The position numbers and the translations under genes were made by a program. DNA of 64,000 nt, taken from contig NZ_CP156989.1 of assembly GCF_039880525.1 (NCBI RefSeq), forward strand, positions 1,054,001 to 1,118,000, given 5' to 3'. The notes beneath the pieces were generated by a model that saw nothing but the letters and a program-made list of their open reading frames with translations, ran no database searches and had not been told where the DNA came from. Positions 26,693 through 38,465 of this stretch are shown piece by piece (the stretch's first letter is position 1; every line of letters starts with the position of its first letter). Origin of the DNA: Agrococcus sp. ProA11. Lineage in GTDB: Bacteria; Actinomycetota; Actinomycetes; Actinomycetales; Microbacteriaceae.

Positions 26693-27814
26693 ATGAAGGT
26701 GCTGGCAGCCATGTCGGGCGGCGTCGACTCGGCCGTCGCGGCCGCGCGCGCCGTCGACGCCGGGCACGAGGTGGTCGGCGTGCACCTGGCGCTCAGCCGC
26801 ATGCCCGGCACCCTTCGCACCGGCAGCCGCGGCTGCTGCACGGTCGAGGACGCGATGGATGCGCGCCGCGTGGCCGACAGGATCGGCATTCCCTTCTACG
26901 TCTGGGACTTCTCGGAGCGCTTCCACGCGGATGTGGTGCAGGACTTCGTCGACGAGTATGCGGCGGGTCGCACGCCGAACCCGTGCCTGCGCTGCAACGA
27001 GAAGATCAAGTTCGAGGCGCTGCTCGACCGGGCCATCGGGCTCGGATTCGACCGCGTCGTCACGGGTCACTACGCGCGCGTCGAGCACACCGACTCGGGC
27101 CCGGAGCTGCACCGCGCCGCGGATTGGGCGAAGGACCAGTCGTACGTGCTCGGCGTGCTCACGGCCGAGCAGCTCGCCCACTGCTGGTTCCCGCTCGCGT
27201 CGACGCCCACCAAGGCCGAGGTGCGCGCCGAGGCCGCCGAGCGCGGCTTCCTGCTGGCGCAGAAGCCCGACAGCCATGACATCTGCTTCATCCCGGACGG
27301 CGACACCCGCGGCTTCCTCGCCGAGCGGCTCGGTTCCGATCCCGGCGAGATCGTCGACCGCGAGGGCGCCGTCGTCGGCCGTCACGAGGGCGTGCACGGC
27401 TACACCGTCGGCCAGCGCCGAGGGATGTCGCTCGGCGTCCCCTCGCCCGACGGCCGCCCTCGCTTCGTGCTCGAGGTGAAGCCGGCGACGCGCCAGCTGG
27501 TCGTCGGGCCGAAGGAGGCGCTCGCGGTGTCGCGGCTGGCCGGCAGCCGCATCTCGTACGCCGGCGCACCGCATCCCGGGCTCGTCGACGGGCTCGACGT
27601 CGAGGTGCAGATCCGCGCCCACGCCGACCCCGAGCCCGCGCGAGCCCACATGGACGGCGACGAGCTCGTCATCACGGCAGCGGAACCGCTCACGGGCGTG
27701 GCGACCGGCCAGTCTGCGGTGCTCTACGTCGGCACTCGCGTGCTGGGGCAGGTCACGATCGACCGGACGGTCTCGGCCGACGTGGCAGCCGCGCCCGCGG
27801 GCGCCGGTCGCTGA
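26693..27814 (+). CDS. mnmA: tRNA-specific 2-thiouridylase MnmA
   Basis: MnmA of 373 residues, which adenylates and thiolates U34 of Lys, Glu and Gln tRNAs. The PP-loop [13 protein letters not shown] lies at the N-terminus. The two catalytic cysteines are C101 (in PNPCLRCN) and C198 (in HDICFIPDG), followed by the GYTVGQRRG segment and the C-terminal beta-barrel. ATG 26693 is preceded by GGGGGAG. Sulfur is probably delivered by the cysteine desulfurase encoded just upstream. It converges on the gene at 27830. Confidence 0.96.
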   Translation: MKVLAAMSGGVDSAVAAARAVDAGHEVVGVHLALSRMPGTLRTGSRGCCTVEDAMDARRVADRIGIPFYVWDFSERFHADVVQDFVDEYAAGRTPNPCLRCNEKIKFEALLDRAIGLGFDRVVTGHYARVEHTDSGPELHRAADWAKDQSYVLGVLTAEQLAHCWFPLASTPTKAEVRAEAAERGFLLAQKPDSHDICFIPDGDTRGFLAERLGSDPGEIVDREGAVVGRHEGVHGYTVGQRRGMSLGVPSPDGRPRFVLEVKPATRQLVVGPKEALAVSRLAGSRISYAGAPHPGLVDGLDVEVQIRAHADPEPARAHMDGDELVITAAEPLTGVATGQSAVLYVGTRVLGQVTIDRTVSADVAAAPAGAGR

Positions 27815-27829
27815 CCCGGAGGCCGCGCC

Positions 27830-28387
27830 TCAGTGGTCGCCGTGCTCGTCGAGCAGTGATTCGTCGAGCACCGGCAGGTCGCTGGCGGGCGCATCGCCAT
27901 CGTGGACGGCGCCATGCTCGCCGTGCGGCACCGCGAACCGGCCGGCCTCCGTGCCGGCGAGTGACGCGGTGGCGACGGCCGCCACGACCGCGGCCGAGGC
28001 GAGCAGCGAGAGCACGGCGGGCAGCGCGCTCGGCTCTGCGGTGGTGCGCGCCTGTCGGCTGAGCAGCACGGCGGCGACGAGCGCGAGCCCTGTCTCGCCC
28101 AGCATCGGCCCGAGCGGCAGGCCGCCGATCTGCCCGATGGGTGCGACGAGTGTGCCGACCCAGACGAGCGTCGGGATCGCGAACACCGCCAGCACCGCCG
28201 TTGTGGCGAGCCGCTTGCCCCGCAGGGCGAGCACGGAGATGATCGCCTGTGCGACTCCCGCGACCAGCAGCGGCACGGCCAGCCATGGTGCACCGACCGA
28301 CAGCGTGGGACCGGCGCCCACCGCAAGTGCGATGAGCGCCGATCCGAGCGCCGTGACGGATCCTGTCATCCGTAGCAGCGCAGCCAT
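27830..28387 (-). CDS. Hypothetical four-to-five-span membrane protein
   Basis: Predicted membrane protein of 185 residues. Hydrophobic segments lie near residues 12-30, 35-55, 62-80, 92-110 and 125-150, and the C-terminal tail is acidic and His-rich (HGEHGAVHDGD, DEHGDH), which might bind metal. No family motif is recognised. It lies 8 bases downstream of the DUF4383 gene on the same strand and is probably co-transcribed with it. Confidence 0.65.
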   Translation of the reverse strand: MAALLRMTGSVTALGSALIALAVGAGPTLSVGAPWLAVPLLVAGVAQAIISVLALRGKRLATTAVLAVFAIPTLVWVGTLVAPIGQIGGLPLGPMLGETGLALVAAVLLSRQARTTAEPSALPAVLSLLASAAVVAAVATASLAGTEAGRFAVPHGEHGAVHDGDAPASDLPVLDESLLDEHGDH

Positions 28388-28395
28388 GCTGTGTC

Positions 28396-28803
28396 CTAGA
28401 CCGCGTGGCGCGTGGTCGTCGTGCGGTCGAGCGCCAGGCCGGTGCCGAGCAGCACGATCGCCGAGGCGAGGTGGAGGATGTGGTCGGCGGTGTTGAGCGC
28501 CAGGATGTTGAGCGCCGTGCCGACGAGGAAGAAGCCGACGATGCCGAGCAGCAGGTAGACGGCGCCGACCGTGACGTTCGTGCCCTTCGCCGCCGGGGTG
28601 CTGCGCAGACCGGCGATCAGCAGGGCGGCGCCGATGGCGAGGTGGGCGATGTTGTGCAGGTGGTTGACCTGGAAGATGCCGAGCAGCAGACCGCCGTCGG
28701 GGCCGGCGAAGTTGCCGCCCGCGACGAAGAGGCCGAGCACGCCCACCAGCAGGTAGACGGCGCCGAAGATGGTGGCGACGAGACGGTTCGGGGACTGAGT
28801 CAT
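28396..28803 (-). CDS. DUF4383 domain membrane protein
   Basis: Protein of 135 residues with four hydrophobic helices matching the DUF4383 pattern: IFGAVYLLVGVLGLF, a middle NHLHNIAHLAIGAALL, VGAVYLLLGIVGFF and ADHILHLASAIVLLG. The His residues in HLHNIAH and DHILHLA are hallmark positions. The family is widespread in actinobacteria and often stress-induced, with no known activity. The start ATG lies about 195 bases from the divergent ligA start, and the gap has room for both promoters. A GAGAGAGA stretch upstream acts as the ribosome site. Confidence 0.82.
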   Translation of the reverse strand: MTQSPNRLVATIFGAVYLLVGVLGLFVAGGNFAGPDGGLLLGIFQVNHLHNIAHLAIGAALLIAGLRSTPAAKGTNVTVGAVYLLLGIVGFFLVGTALNILALNTADHILHLASAIVLLGTGLALDRTTTTRHAV

Positions 28804-28883
28804 GATTTCTCTCTCTGTTGTGGCTGTGCATTGCCAACGTGCCGCTGTGGCACGCGCTGTGTCTTGCAAGGTTCGGAGCGTAG

Positions 28884-31376
<2,493 letters not shown>

Positions 31377-31392
31377 CCGCCGAGCACCGCCC

Positions 31393-32532
31393 GTGATCTC
31401 GCGACTCGCGATCGCCGGCTACCGCTCGATCCGCTCGCTCGTCGTCGATCTGGCACCGCTCACGGTGGTGACCGGCGCGAACGGCTCGGGCAAGTCCAGC
31501 CTCTACCGCGCGCTCCGGCTGCTCGCCGACTGCGGGGAGGGCAGGGTCATCGGCTCGCTCGCGGGCGTCGGAGGCATCGACGCGGTGCGCTGGGCGGGCC
31601 CGGAGCAGGGCACCGCCCGCGGACAGCGCACCGAGGGCACCGTGCGGCGCGAGCCGGTGGCGCTGCGCCTCGGGGTCGCCACCGACCATCTCGGCTATGC
31701 GATCGACCTCGGGCTGCCCGTCGCGCAGCGGAGTGCGTTCGACCTCGACCCCGAGATCAAGCAGGAGCATGTGTTCGTCGGCGCCGAGCCTCGGCCGGCC
31801 GGTGTGCTAGTGGGCCGCACGCGCGGCGTCGCCCGCGTCGCGACCGACGAGGGATTCGCCGAGCTCGCGCGCGGCATGCACCCCTGGTCGTCGGTGCTGG
31901 ACGAGTTCGCCGGGCACGCGCTGGCTGCGGAGCTCGCGGGCGCGCGACGGATGCTGCGCGGCTGGCGGTTCCACGATGCGCTGCGCACGGATGCGACGGC
32001 GCCGGCTCGCCAGCCGCAGGTCGCGACGCGCGCCGCCCGGCTCGACGACGACGGCGCCAACCTCGCCGCGGTGCTGCAGACCGCGATCGAATCGGGTGGG
32101 GATCGCGAGGTGCAGCGGGCGATCGACGATGCGTTCCCGGGCTCGCGGCTGCGCCTGCCGATGACCGAGGGTCGCATGCAGGTGGCGCTGGAGCAGCCGG
32201 GCATGTTGCGGCCGCTTGCGGCCACCGAGCTCTCCGACGGCACGCTGCAGTACCTGCTGCTGACCGCGGCGATGCTCTCGGCCGAGAAGCCGGAGCTCAT
32301 CGTGCTGAACGAGCCGGAGCGCAGCCTGCACGCCGACCTGCTGCCGGCGCTGGCCGCGCGCATCCGCGACGCAGCAGAGACCACGCAGGTGGTCGTGGTC
32401 ACGCATCAGCGCGAGCTCGCGAATGCCTTGGACGGCCTGCGCATCGAGCTCGCGAAGCGGGGCGGTGAGACGATCGCGGCCGGTCGCGAAGGGCTGCTCG
32501 ACCAGCCCGCATGGCACTGGCCGAAGCGCTGA
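31393..32532 (+). CDS. RecF/SMC-like AAA family ATPase
   Basis: ATPase of 379 residues of the AAA_21/OLD-like type. Walker A GANGSGKSS lies near residue 30. The ABC-like signature is ELSDGTLQYLLLTA, followed by a Walker B-type stretch LIVLNEPERSLHADLLPAL and a switch HQRE. Residues between are Arg/Ala-rich with no coiled coil visible. Function is not known; relatives include RloC- and RecF-type DNA-linked ATPases. GTG start, 17 bases after ligA, so probably co-transcribed. No nuclease or TOPRIM partner lies next to it, so a defence role is not supported. Confidence 0.82.
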   Translation: MISRLAIAGYRSIRSLVVDLAPLTVVTGANGSGKSSLYRALRLLADCGEGRVIGSLAGVGGIDAVRWAGPEQGTARGQRTEGTVRREPVALRLGVATDHLGYAIDLGLPVAQRSAFDLDPEIKQEHVFVGAEPRPAGVLVGRTRGVARVATDEGFAELARGMHPWSSVLDEFAGHALAAELAGARRMLRGWRFHDALRTDATAPARQPQVATRAARLDDDGANLAAVLQTAIESGGDREVQRAIDDAFPGSRLRLPMTEGRMQVALEQPGMLRPLAATELSDGTLQYLLLTAAMLSAEKPELIVLNEPERSLHADLLPALAARIRDAAETTQVVVVTHQRELANALDGLRIELAKRGGETIAAGREGLLDQPAWHWPKR

Positions 32533-32567
32533 CCTGGCCCTCAGCCGCGATCGGTACCGTGCCCACC

Positions 32568-33521
32568 ATGGCTGATCGACAGGACGTCCAGACCGCATTC
32601 GGTGACCTGCTCACGATCGATGGCGGTGCGTCGCTCTCGGCGTGGAGCGACGTGTGGCCGGCGCGCGTGCATGGCGGGGCGGAGGAGGTGCACGCGGTCG
32701 TCAAGCAGACGTGGAGCAGCCCCGAGCCGCTCGAGGCCTGGCAGCGCACGCTCGTCGCCCGGGGGATCCGCACGGTGGCGCCGCTCGTGCCGCCGGTGAC
32801 GGTGGGTGAGGGCGACGACGCGGAGTGCTGGGTCGCGTATCCGCGCCTCGCTGGTCGTGAGTGGGTCGGTCGAGTGTCGGCGGCGGGCACGGCGGACCTG
32901 GCTGCGGCTGGACGTCTGCTGGGCCAGATGCACGTCGCCTCCGAGGCGCTCGCGATCGACGGGTTCCCCGGCTTCGAGTGGGGCAGCGCTGAGCGCGCAT
33001 CGATCGATGAGGACATCTCGGCGATCCGAGACTCGGCCGACGAGCATTGGCCCGGCGCCGACGTGTCGCACTGGGTCGCGCAGCTCGATGACTTCGCGTC
33101 GCTGCTCGAACGCGTGCGCGCTGCCGACGTGCCGCAGCTGCCCGCATCGCTCGATCACCGGGCCGCCAACCTGCTGTTCGATGCCGAGGGCGCGCTCATG
33201 CTCGACCTCGAGAACGCCGCGCTCGCGCCGCGCATCCTCGATCTCGCGGTCGCCGTGCTGCTGTTCCCGCTCGAGCACGCGGGCTCCGGCGGTAGCGCGC
33301 TCGGCAACGACGAGTGGGTGGCGTTCCGCGACGCCTACCTCGAGGCGTGCCCGCTGACGCGCCAGGAGCGCGAGCTGTGGCCCGACGCGCTCACCTACAT
33401 GAAGCTCGAGTGGGGCACCTGGCACCTCACCGAGGGCGTGGAGAGCGAGCCGGAGGGCAACCTCGGCTACCTGCACGACCTCCTGACGCTCGATGAGCAC
33501 GCGCGCTTTCCACTGCAGTGA
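32568..33521 (+). CDS. Aminoglycoside-phosphotransferase-fold kinase
   Basis: Protein of 317 residues with the APH/choline-kinase fold. The catalytic loop is seen as SLDHRAANLLFD (the His-x-Asp-x-x-x-x-Asn pattern is modified: the usual HGDLHxxN is replaced by DHRAAN) and the metal site as LMLDLENAAL in place of DFE. The altered loop makes kinase activity uncertain. The chosen ATG 32568 follows a GGTACCGT box; a start at 32511 would overlap the ATPase gene. Substrate unknown; no resistance context is present. Confidence 0.72.
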   Translation: MADRQDVQTAFGDLLTIDGGASLSAWSDVWPARVHGGAEEVHAVVKQTWSSPEPLEAWQRTLVARGIRTVAPLVPPVTVGEGDDAECWVAYPRLAGREWVGRVSAAGTADLAAAGRLLGQMHVASEALAIDGFPGFEWGSAERASIDEDISAIRDSADEHWPGADVSHWVAQLDDFASLLERVRAADVPQLPASLDHRAANLLFDAEGALMLDLENAALAPRILDLAVAVLLFPLEHAGSGGSALGNDEWVAFRDAYLEACPLTRQERELWPDALTYMKLEWGTWHLTEGVESEPEGNLGYLHDLLTLDEHARFPLQ

Positions 33522-33684
33522 GGCGAGCGCTGTGCCCGCACCGCACCGCGGCCAGTGCGACCACGTCGCGGCCACTGCGCCACCGCGACGAGACCCCTGA
33601 GCCACCGCGACGCTGCCGCTACGCCGAGCACAGGGCCGAAGTCGGCGTCGCGCGCACCGGCGCACCGCTCCTACAGTGGAGCGC

Positions 33685-33741
33685 ATGCCTGCACACCTGA
33701 GCGCTTCGCTCGTCCCGACCTCCGCAGTTCGAGAGCGCTGA
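33685..33741 (+). CDS. Possible 18-codon leader ORF before the hydrolase-fold gene
   Basis: A TACAGT box at 33672-33677 is followed 7 bases later by an ATG that opens an 18-residue frame ending at TGA 33741, just 7 bases before the GTG of the next gene. It is not in frame with that gene. It might be a leader peptide, or only chance in the otherwise featureless 227-base gap 33522-33748, where I see nothing else apart from short GCGACG/CCACCGCGAC repeats. Confidence 0.25.
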   Translation: MPAHLSASLVPTSAVRER

Positions 33742-33748
33742 GTCGGCC

Positions 33749-34420
33749 GTGCATCTCGTCTTCGCCCACGGCTCGGGCCAGGTCGGCCGCGACGCGTTCC
33801 CGCAGCAGGCCACCGCGTTCCCGGACGCCGAGTTCCCCGTGCTCGCCGGGTACGGCGACGACGGGCCGACCGTGGGCGACGTGGCCGTGGCGGCGCAGTC
33901 GCTCGCGATGCGCGGCGCGGAGGCCGACGGCGTGGTCGGCGTCGGCTACGGAGGGGTCATCGCGGCGATGGCCGCGTGCATGGAGCAGCCCGCGGCGCTC
34001 GTCCTGATCGAGCCGGCGCTCTTCCAGCTCGCGCGCGGCCGGCCGGCGACGGCAGCGCTGATCGAGCGGGTCGAGCCGCTCTACCTCGATGCTGCGCGCT
34101 CCGACGAGGACTTCGGGCAGTGCCTGGTGCACGAGCTGGAGGATTGGGACCCGACAGCGCGCGTCTCGCCCGACGGGCTCCGGTGGTCGCGCCGCTCCCG
34201 GCTGCACGGCGCACCATGGCGGCATCCCATCGACACCGGGTGCCTTGCCGAGACGCCGATGCTCGTGCTCACCGGCGGCTGGCGCACCGAGTTCGAAGAG
34301 GTCGCGGCTGCGCTCGTCGAGCTCGGCGCCCAGCACGAGGTGCTGGGCGGCGACGGTCACCGCGTGACCGAGCATCCCGCGTGCTCCGAGCGCATCCGCG
34401 CCTTCGTCGAATCCGTCTGA
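33749..34420 (+). CDS. Alpha/beta-hydrolase-like protein lacking the usual nucleophile
   Basis: Protein of 223 residues. The first strand and oxyanion loop look hydrolase-like (LVFAHGSGQVGRDAF), and a late His segment (GDGHRVTEHP) could be the catalytic-His loop. At the nucleophile elbow GVVGVGYGGVIAAM, no Ser is found, so catalysis by the normal triad is unlikely. GTG start at 33749. No partner is evident: the upstream gene is 228 bases away and the downstream gene converges. It may be a non-catalytic member of the family. Confidence 0.65.
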   Translation: MHLVFAHGSGQVGRDAFPQQATAFPDAEFPVLAGYGDDGPTVGDVAVAAQSLAMRGAEADGVVGVGYGGVIAAMAACMEQPAALVLIEPALFQLARGRPATAALIERVEPLYLDAARSDEDFGQCLVHELEDWDPTARVSPDGLRWSRRSRLHGAPWRHPIDTGCLAETPMLVLTGGWRTEFEEVAAALVELGAQHEVLGGDGHRVTEHPACSERIRAFVESV

Positions 34421-34433
34421 AGGGCCGCTCGGC

Positions 34434-35480
34434 TCAGAACAGCGTGGGCACCGGCACGCGTTCGCTCGTGGACGGCAGCTGCCGCGCCCTCGGCGGGGGA
34501 GCGGCGAGGCCCGTGCCGCTGATCGTGCGCACGGGCGCCAGGCCGTGCTGGCGCAGCAGCGGTCGGATGCGCGCGCGCAGCCACTCGCGGTAGTCGCGAC
34601 TCGCGTAGGCGCCGCGGCCGTAGATGCGCCCGTAGAGCGGCTCGAGGTGCGGATGCGCCTTCCGCAGCCACGCCAGATACCACTCGCGGGCGCCGGGCCG
34701 CAGATGCAGCGAGGTCGCGATCGCGCTCGTCGCACCCGCCTCGGCGATCGACGCGAAGGCACGCTCCAGGTGCTCGCGGGTGTCGGTGAGCCCCGGGAGC
34801 ACGGGCATCGCGAACACGGAGCAGTCCAGGCCCGCGTCGCGCACGGCGCGCACGGTCTCCAGCCGAGAGCGTGTGGTCGGCGTGCCGGGCTCCACCTGCT
34901 GCTGCAGCTCATCGTCGAAGATCGCGATCGACATCGCGACCGACACCGGGACGTCGCGCGCGATCGCCGCGACCAGCGGCAGGTCGCGGCGCAGCAGCGT
35001 GCCCTTGGTGAGGATCGAGATCGACGCGCCATGGCGAGCCAGGGCCCGCAGCATGCCGGGCATCAGTCGGTATCTGCCCTCTGCCCGCTGGTACGGATCG
35101 GTGTTGGTGCCCAGCTGCACCGCGTCGACCTCGCGCCGCGGGCCCGCGAGCTCGCGCTCGAGCACCTCGACGACGTTCGCCTTCACGACGATGCGGGAGT
35201 CGAAGTCGGCACCGGCATCGAGGTCGAGGTAGGTGTGCGTGTTGCGGGCGAAGCAGTAGCGGCACGCGTGCTGGCAGCCGCGATAGGGATTGATCGTCCA
35301 GGAGCCGCCCATGAAGCCGTCGCCGGGCACCCGATTGAGCGCGCTCTTCGCGGTCACTTCGAGGAACGACGCGCCGTCGAAGCCGGGCGTCGGCCACTGC
35401 TCCAGCACGCTCGATCGCTCCTCCAGCCCCGGCAACGCATCGGCGTCGACGTGCGTTGCCGTCTGCCCTTCCCATCGCAT
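34434..35480 (-). CDS. Rv2578c-family radical SAM protein
   Basis: Radical SAM protein of 348 residues. The iron-sulfur motif is CQHACRYC, with C69, C73 and C76, followed by the strand-helix core of a partial TIM barrel (VQLGTNTDPYQRAEG, SISILTKGTLLRRDLP). The Arg/Pro-rich C-terminal tail follows a PVLPGLTDT region. This is the actinobacterial Rv2578c family; its relatives, related to spore-photoproduct-lyase-type proteins, have unknown reactions. Start ATG 35480. It converges with the hydrolase-fold gene and diverges from the YdcF-like gene, with 66 bases between starts. Confidence 0.88.
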   Translation of the reverse strand: MRWEGQTATHVDADALPGLEERSSVLEQWPTPGFDGASFLEVTAKSALNRVPGDGFMGGSWTINPYRGCQHACRYCFARNTHTYLDLDAGADFDSRIVVKANVVEVLERELAGPRREVDAVQLGTNTDPYQRAEGRYRLMPGMLRALARHGASISILTKGTLLRRDLPLVAAIARDVPVSVAMSIAIFDDELQQQVEPGTPTTRSRLETVRAVRDAGLDCSVFAMPVLPGLTDTREHLERAFASIAEAGATSAIATSLHLRPGAREWYLAWLRKAHPHLEPLYGRIYGRGAYASRDYREWLRARIRPLLRQHGLAPVRTISGTGLAAPPPRARQLPSTSERVPVPTLF

Positions 35481-35546
35481 GCATCCATTCGAACACACGT
35501 TCGATCTCCGCGCAAGCGGTGCCCTCGCGCGGCTAGGGTGCAGTGC

Positions 35547-36521
35547 GTGAGCGCGAGTCGACGGATGCGGGTGCTGCGGCCGGCGTTCTGGGCGACGGCG
35601 ATCGTCGTGGCGTTCACCGCGCTGCTGAGCAGGGTGCTGCGCCGACCCGTCGCCGCGTGGCTGGACACCCCCATCGAGCAGGGCGGATGGGCGCTGCTCG
35701 TCGCGTCGGCGCTGGTAGCCACCGCCGGCCTCGGGGGAGCGTCGCTCTGGCATGCCGTCGTGCTGCCCAGGCTCGTGCGCGTGCGTCGCGTCGACCTGCT
35801 GATCGCCGCCCTCGGCATCGCGATGCTGGCACTCGCGCTCGCGATCGTGGCCGCGGCGTCGATCGACGCGGGGGTCGCCCGCGCGATGCTGCTGCTCGCG
35901 CTGCCGCTCTGGGGCGCCGGCATCGCGAGCGCGTGCCTGGCGATGGCGATCGTCATCCACCTGCGGCGAGGCCGTGCGCCAGCCGCGCTCGGCAGCGTGC
36001 TGATCCTGGGCGCCGGGCTGCGCGGCAGGGAGGTCGGTCCGCTGCTGCGCCGCCGCGTCGAGCGGGGCGCCGAGGTGTGGCGGCGCTCGCTCGCCGCTCG
36101 GCCGGACGCGCGCATCGTCGTCTCCGGCGGGCAGGGCACCGACGAGGTGCGCACCGAGGCATCGGCGATGGCCGAGCACCTCATCCGGCACCTCCGCGTG
36201 CCGGCGGCGGCCATCGATCTCGAGGAGGCCTCCACCACGACGCGGGAGAACCTCGAGCTCTCCCGCCCGCTCGTGACGGCACGTGGCCGGGCGCCGCTCG
36301 CGGTGGTGACGAGCGAGTACCACGCGTTCCGCACGGCGGCGCTGCTGGCGAGGGTCGGCGTCGATGGCGTCGTCATCGGTGCGTGGACGCGCCGCTCCTA
36401 CCTGCCGGGTGCCGTGGTGCGCGAGGCGCTCGCGGTCGCTGCCGAGCATCGCTGGTGGAGCGCGGGGCTCGCCCTCGCGCTGTGGATGGTCGCGGCCTGG
36501 GTGCTCCTCGGGCAACCGTAG
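35547..36521 (+). CDS. YdcF-family membrane protein (DUF218)
   Basis: Protein of 324 residues. Four to five membrane helices cover the first 145 residues, followed by a DUF218 domain: VLILGAGLRG, RIVVSGGQGTDEVRTEASAMAEHL, ASTTTRENLELS and VVTSEYHAFRTAALL. The charged E...R/H positions of these motifs are the presumed active centre of YdcF/SanA/ElyC proteins, linked to envelope and peptidoglycan precursor metabolism. GTG start 35547; an ATG at 35565 is a possible alternative. A strong hairpin follows the stop. Confidence 0.85.
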   Translation: MSASRRMRVLRPAFWATAIVVAFTALLSRVLRRPVAAWLDTPIEQGGWALLVASALVATAGLGGASLWHAVVLPRLVRVRRVDLLIAALGIAMLALALAIVAAASIDAGVARAMLLLALPLWGAGIASACLAMAIVIHLRRGRAPAALGSVLILGAGLRGREVGPLLRRRVERGAEVWRRSLAARPDARIVVSGGQGTDEVRTEASAMAEHLIRHLRVPAAAIDLEEASTTTRENLELSRPLVTARGRAPLAVVTSEYHAFRTAALLARVGVDGVVIGAWTRRSYLPGAVVREALAVAAEHRWWSAGLALALWMVAAWVLLGQP

Positions 36522-36525
36522 GATT

Positions 36526-36565
36526 GGAGTCCGGCGGGCTCACTCCCGTGAGCCCGGAGGACTCC
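36526..36565 (+). terminator. Hairpin terminator after the YdcF-like gene
   Basis: Inverted repeat with inner arms gggctcac and gtgagccc around a TCCC loop, extended by outer pairs ggagtcc and ggactcc. It starts 5 bases after the stop and separates the YdcF-like gene from gatCAB. Confidence 0.75.
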
Positions 36566-36566
36566 A

Positions 36567-36608
36567 GATCGAGGAGCGCCGCGCGAAGCGCGACGCGTCA
36601 CGAGATCT
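36567..36608 (-). repeat. REP-like palindromic repeat, single copy
   Basis: Minus-strand copy of the family found at 14.7 kb and 53.4 kb: conserved ends GATCTCGTGACGCGT and CTCCTCGATC flank a gcgcttcgcgc stem. It sits directly after the terminator and 31 bases before gatC. Confidence 0.7.
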
Positions 36609-36639
36609 CGCACACTCAACCAGAGGACTGGGAGACGCA

Positions 36640-36939
36640 TTGACTGAGATCACTCGCGAGGAGGTCCAGCATCTGGCTGGGCTCGCTCGCATCGCGCTGA
36701 GCGACGACGAGGTGACGAGCCTGACGACCGAGCTGTCGCAGATCGTCGACGCCATCGCGACGATCCGCGAGGTCGCGGGCGACGACGTTCCTGCCACGAG
36801 CCACCCGGTGCCGATGGACAACGTGCTGCGCGACGACGCGGTGGGCGAGACGCTCACGCACGCGCAAGCGTTCGCTGGCGCGCCCGGCCATGACGGCGAG
36901 CGATTCCGCGTGAGCGCGATCCTGGGCGAGGAGCAGTGA
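36640..36939 (+). CDS. gatC: Glutamyl/aspartyl-tRNA amidotransferase subunit C
   Basis: GatC of 99 residues, the small stabilising subunit of the amidotransferase that converts Glu-tRNA(Gln) and Asp-tRNA(Asn). The conserved [16 protein letters not shown] opening and the [10 protein letters not shown] segment are seen. Start is TTG at 36640, with GGGAG 6 bases upstream; no ATG or GTG gives the right N-terminus. Its stop overlaps the gatA ATG (TGATG). Confidence 0.93.
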   Translation: MTEITREEVQHLAGLARIALSDDEVTSLTTELSQIVDAIATIREVAGDDVPATSHPVPMDNVLRDDAVGETLTHAQAFAGAPGHDGERFRVSAILGEEQ

Positions 36940-38465
36940 TGGCGCAGTCACCCGCGACCGACCTGACTCACATGGCGGGCCACGAGCTCGCCGCGCTGCT
37001 GACCTCGCGCGACATCTCCAGCGTCGAGGCCACCCGCGCGCACCTCGACCGCATCGCCGCGGTCGACGGTGAGATCCATGCCTTCCTGCACGTCAACGAC
37101 GGCGCGCTCGAGCAGGCGGCGGCGATCGATGCGCGTCGCGCCGCGGGGGAGCGGCTCCACCCGCTCGCCGGCAGCCCGGTCGCGATCAAGGACGTGCTGT
37201 GCACGATCGGGATGCCGTCGACATCCGGCTCGAAGATCCTCGAGGGCTGGGTGCCTCCCTACGACGCGACTGTCGTCGCCCGCGCGAAGGCCGCGGGCCT
37301 CGTCGCGCTCGGCAAGACCAACATGGACGAGTTCGCGATGGGTTCCTCGACGGAGCACTCCGCCTACGGTCCGACGCGCAACCCGTGGGACCCCGAGCGC
37401 ATCCCGGGCGGGTCGGGGGGCGGCTCCGCGGCCGCCGTGGCCGCCTTCGAAGCGCCCTTCGCGCTCGGCTCCGACACCGGCGGGTCGATCCGTCAGCCGG
37501 CCGCGGTCACCGGAACGGTCGGCGTCAAGCCCACCTATGGCGCCGTGAGTCGCTACGGCGCGATCGCGCTCGCCTCCAGCCTCGACCAGGTGGGTCCCGT
37601 CTCGCGCACGGTGCTCGACTCGGCGCTCATCCACGACGTGATCGGCGGCTTCGACCCGCACGACTCGACGAGCCTCAAGCGCGACTGGCCGTCGTTCGCG
37701 GCCGCGGCCCGGCAGGGCGCCGAGACCGCCAGCCTCACGGGGCTGAAGGTCGGCGTGGTGAAGGAGCTCGACACCGAGGGCATCGCTCCCGACGTCCAGG
37801 CGCGCTTCCGCGAGACCGTGCAGGTGCTCACGGACGCCGGCGCCGAGGTGGTCGAGGTCTCGTGCCCGTCCTTCGAGTACTCGGTCGCGGCCTACTACCT
37901 GATCCTGCCCGCCGAGGCCTCGTCGAACCTGGCTCGGTTCGACTCCGTGCGCTTCGGCCTGCGCGTCGAGCAGTCGGGCCAGACCGTCGAGGACGTGATG
38001 GCGGCCAGCCGTGAGGCCGGATTCGGTCCCGAGGTCAAGCGCCGCATCATCCTCGGCACCTACGCGCTGTCGGCCGGCTACTACGACGCCTACTACGGCT
38101 CCGCGCAGCAGGTGCGCACGCTCATCCAGCGCGACTTCGAGGCCGCGTTCGAGCAGGTCGACCTGCTCATCAGCCCTGCTGCACCGACCACGGCGTTCAG
38201 GATCGGCGAGAAGATCGACGACCCGCTGGCGATGTACGCGAACGACCTCACCACGATTCCCGCGAACCTCGCCGGCATCCCCGGGATGGGGCTGCCCATG
38301 GGGCTCGGGGACGACGGGATGCCCGTCGGGCTGCAGCTGCTCGCCCCGATGTTCGAGGACGTGCGGCTGTATCGCGCGGGCGCGACCATCGAGGCGCTGC
38401 TCGCGGACCGCTGGGGCGGCATCCTCACCACCAAGGCACCGGAGCTGACAGGAGCGTCACGATGA
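36939..38465 (+). CDS. gatA: Glutamyl/aspartyl-tRNA amidotransferase subunit A
   Basis: Amidase-signature glutaminase subunit of 508 residues that releases ammonia from glutamine. The catalytic Lys84 lies in GSPVAIKD. The Ser-cisSer pair is in [13 protein letters not shown] and [11 protein letters not shown]. The start overlaps the gatC stop, and the last four bases overlap the gatB ATG. All three subunits are made from one transcript. Confidence 0.96.
   Translation: MAQSPATDLTHMAGHELAALLTSRDISSVEATRAHLDRIAAVDGEIHAFLHVNDGALEQAAAIDARRAAGERLHPLAGSPVAIKDVLCTIGMPSTSGSKILEGWVPPYDATVVARAKAAGLVALGKTNMDEFAMGSSTEHSAYGPTRNPWDPERIPGGSGGGSAAAVAAFEAPFALGSDTGGSIRQPAAVTGTVGVKPTYGAVSRYGAIALASSLDQVGPVSRTVLDSALIHDVIGGFDPHDSTSLKRDWPSFAAAARQGAETASLTGLKVGVVKELDTEGIAPDVQARFRETVQVLTDAGAEVVEVSCPSFEYSVAAYYLILPAEASSNLARFDSVRFGLRVEQSGQTVEDVMAASREAGFGPEVKRRIILGTYALSAGYYDAYYGSAQQVRTLIQRDFEAAFEQVDLLISPAAPTTAFRIGEKIDDPLAMYANDLTTIPANLAGIPGMGLPMGLGDDGMPVGLQLLAPMFEDVRLYRAGATIEALLADRWGGILTTKAPELTGASR

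Noticed and set aside
31393-33521. ATPase plus kinase-like gene pair as a defence system
   Set aside because: The ATPase has no nuclease, TOPRIM or toxin partner, the pair follows ligA in an ordinary core region, and the kinase-like gene shows no toxin features.
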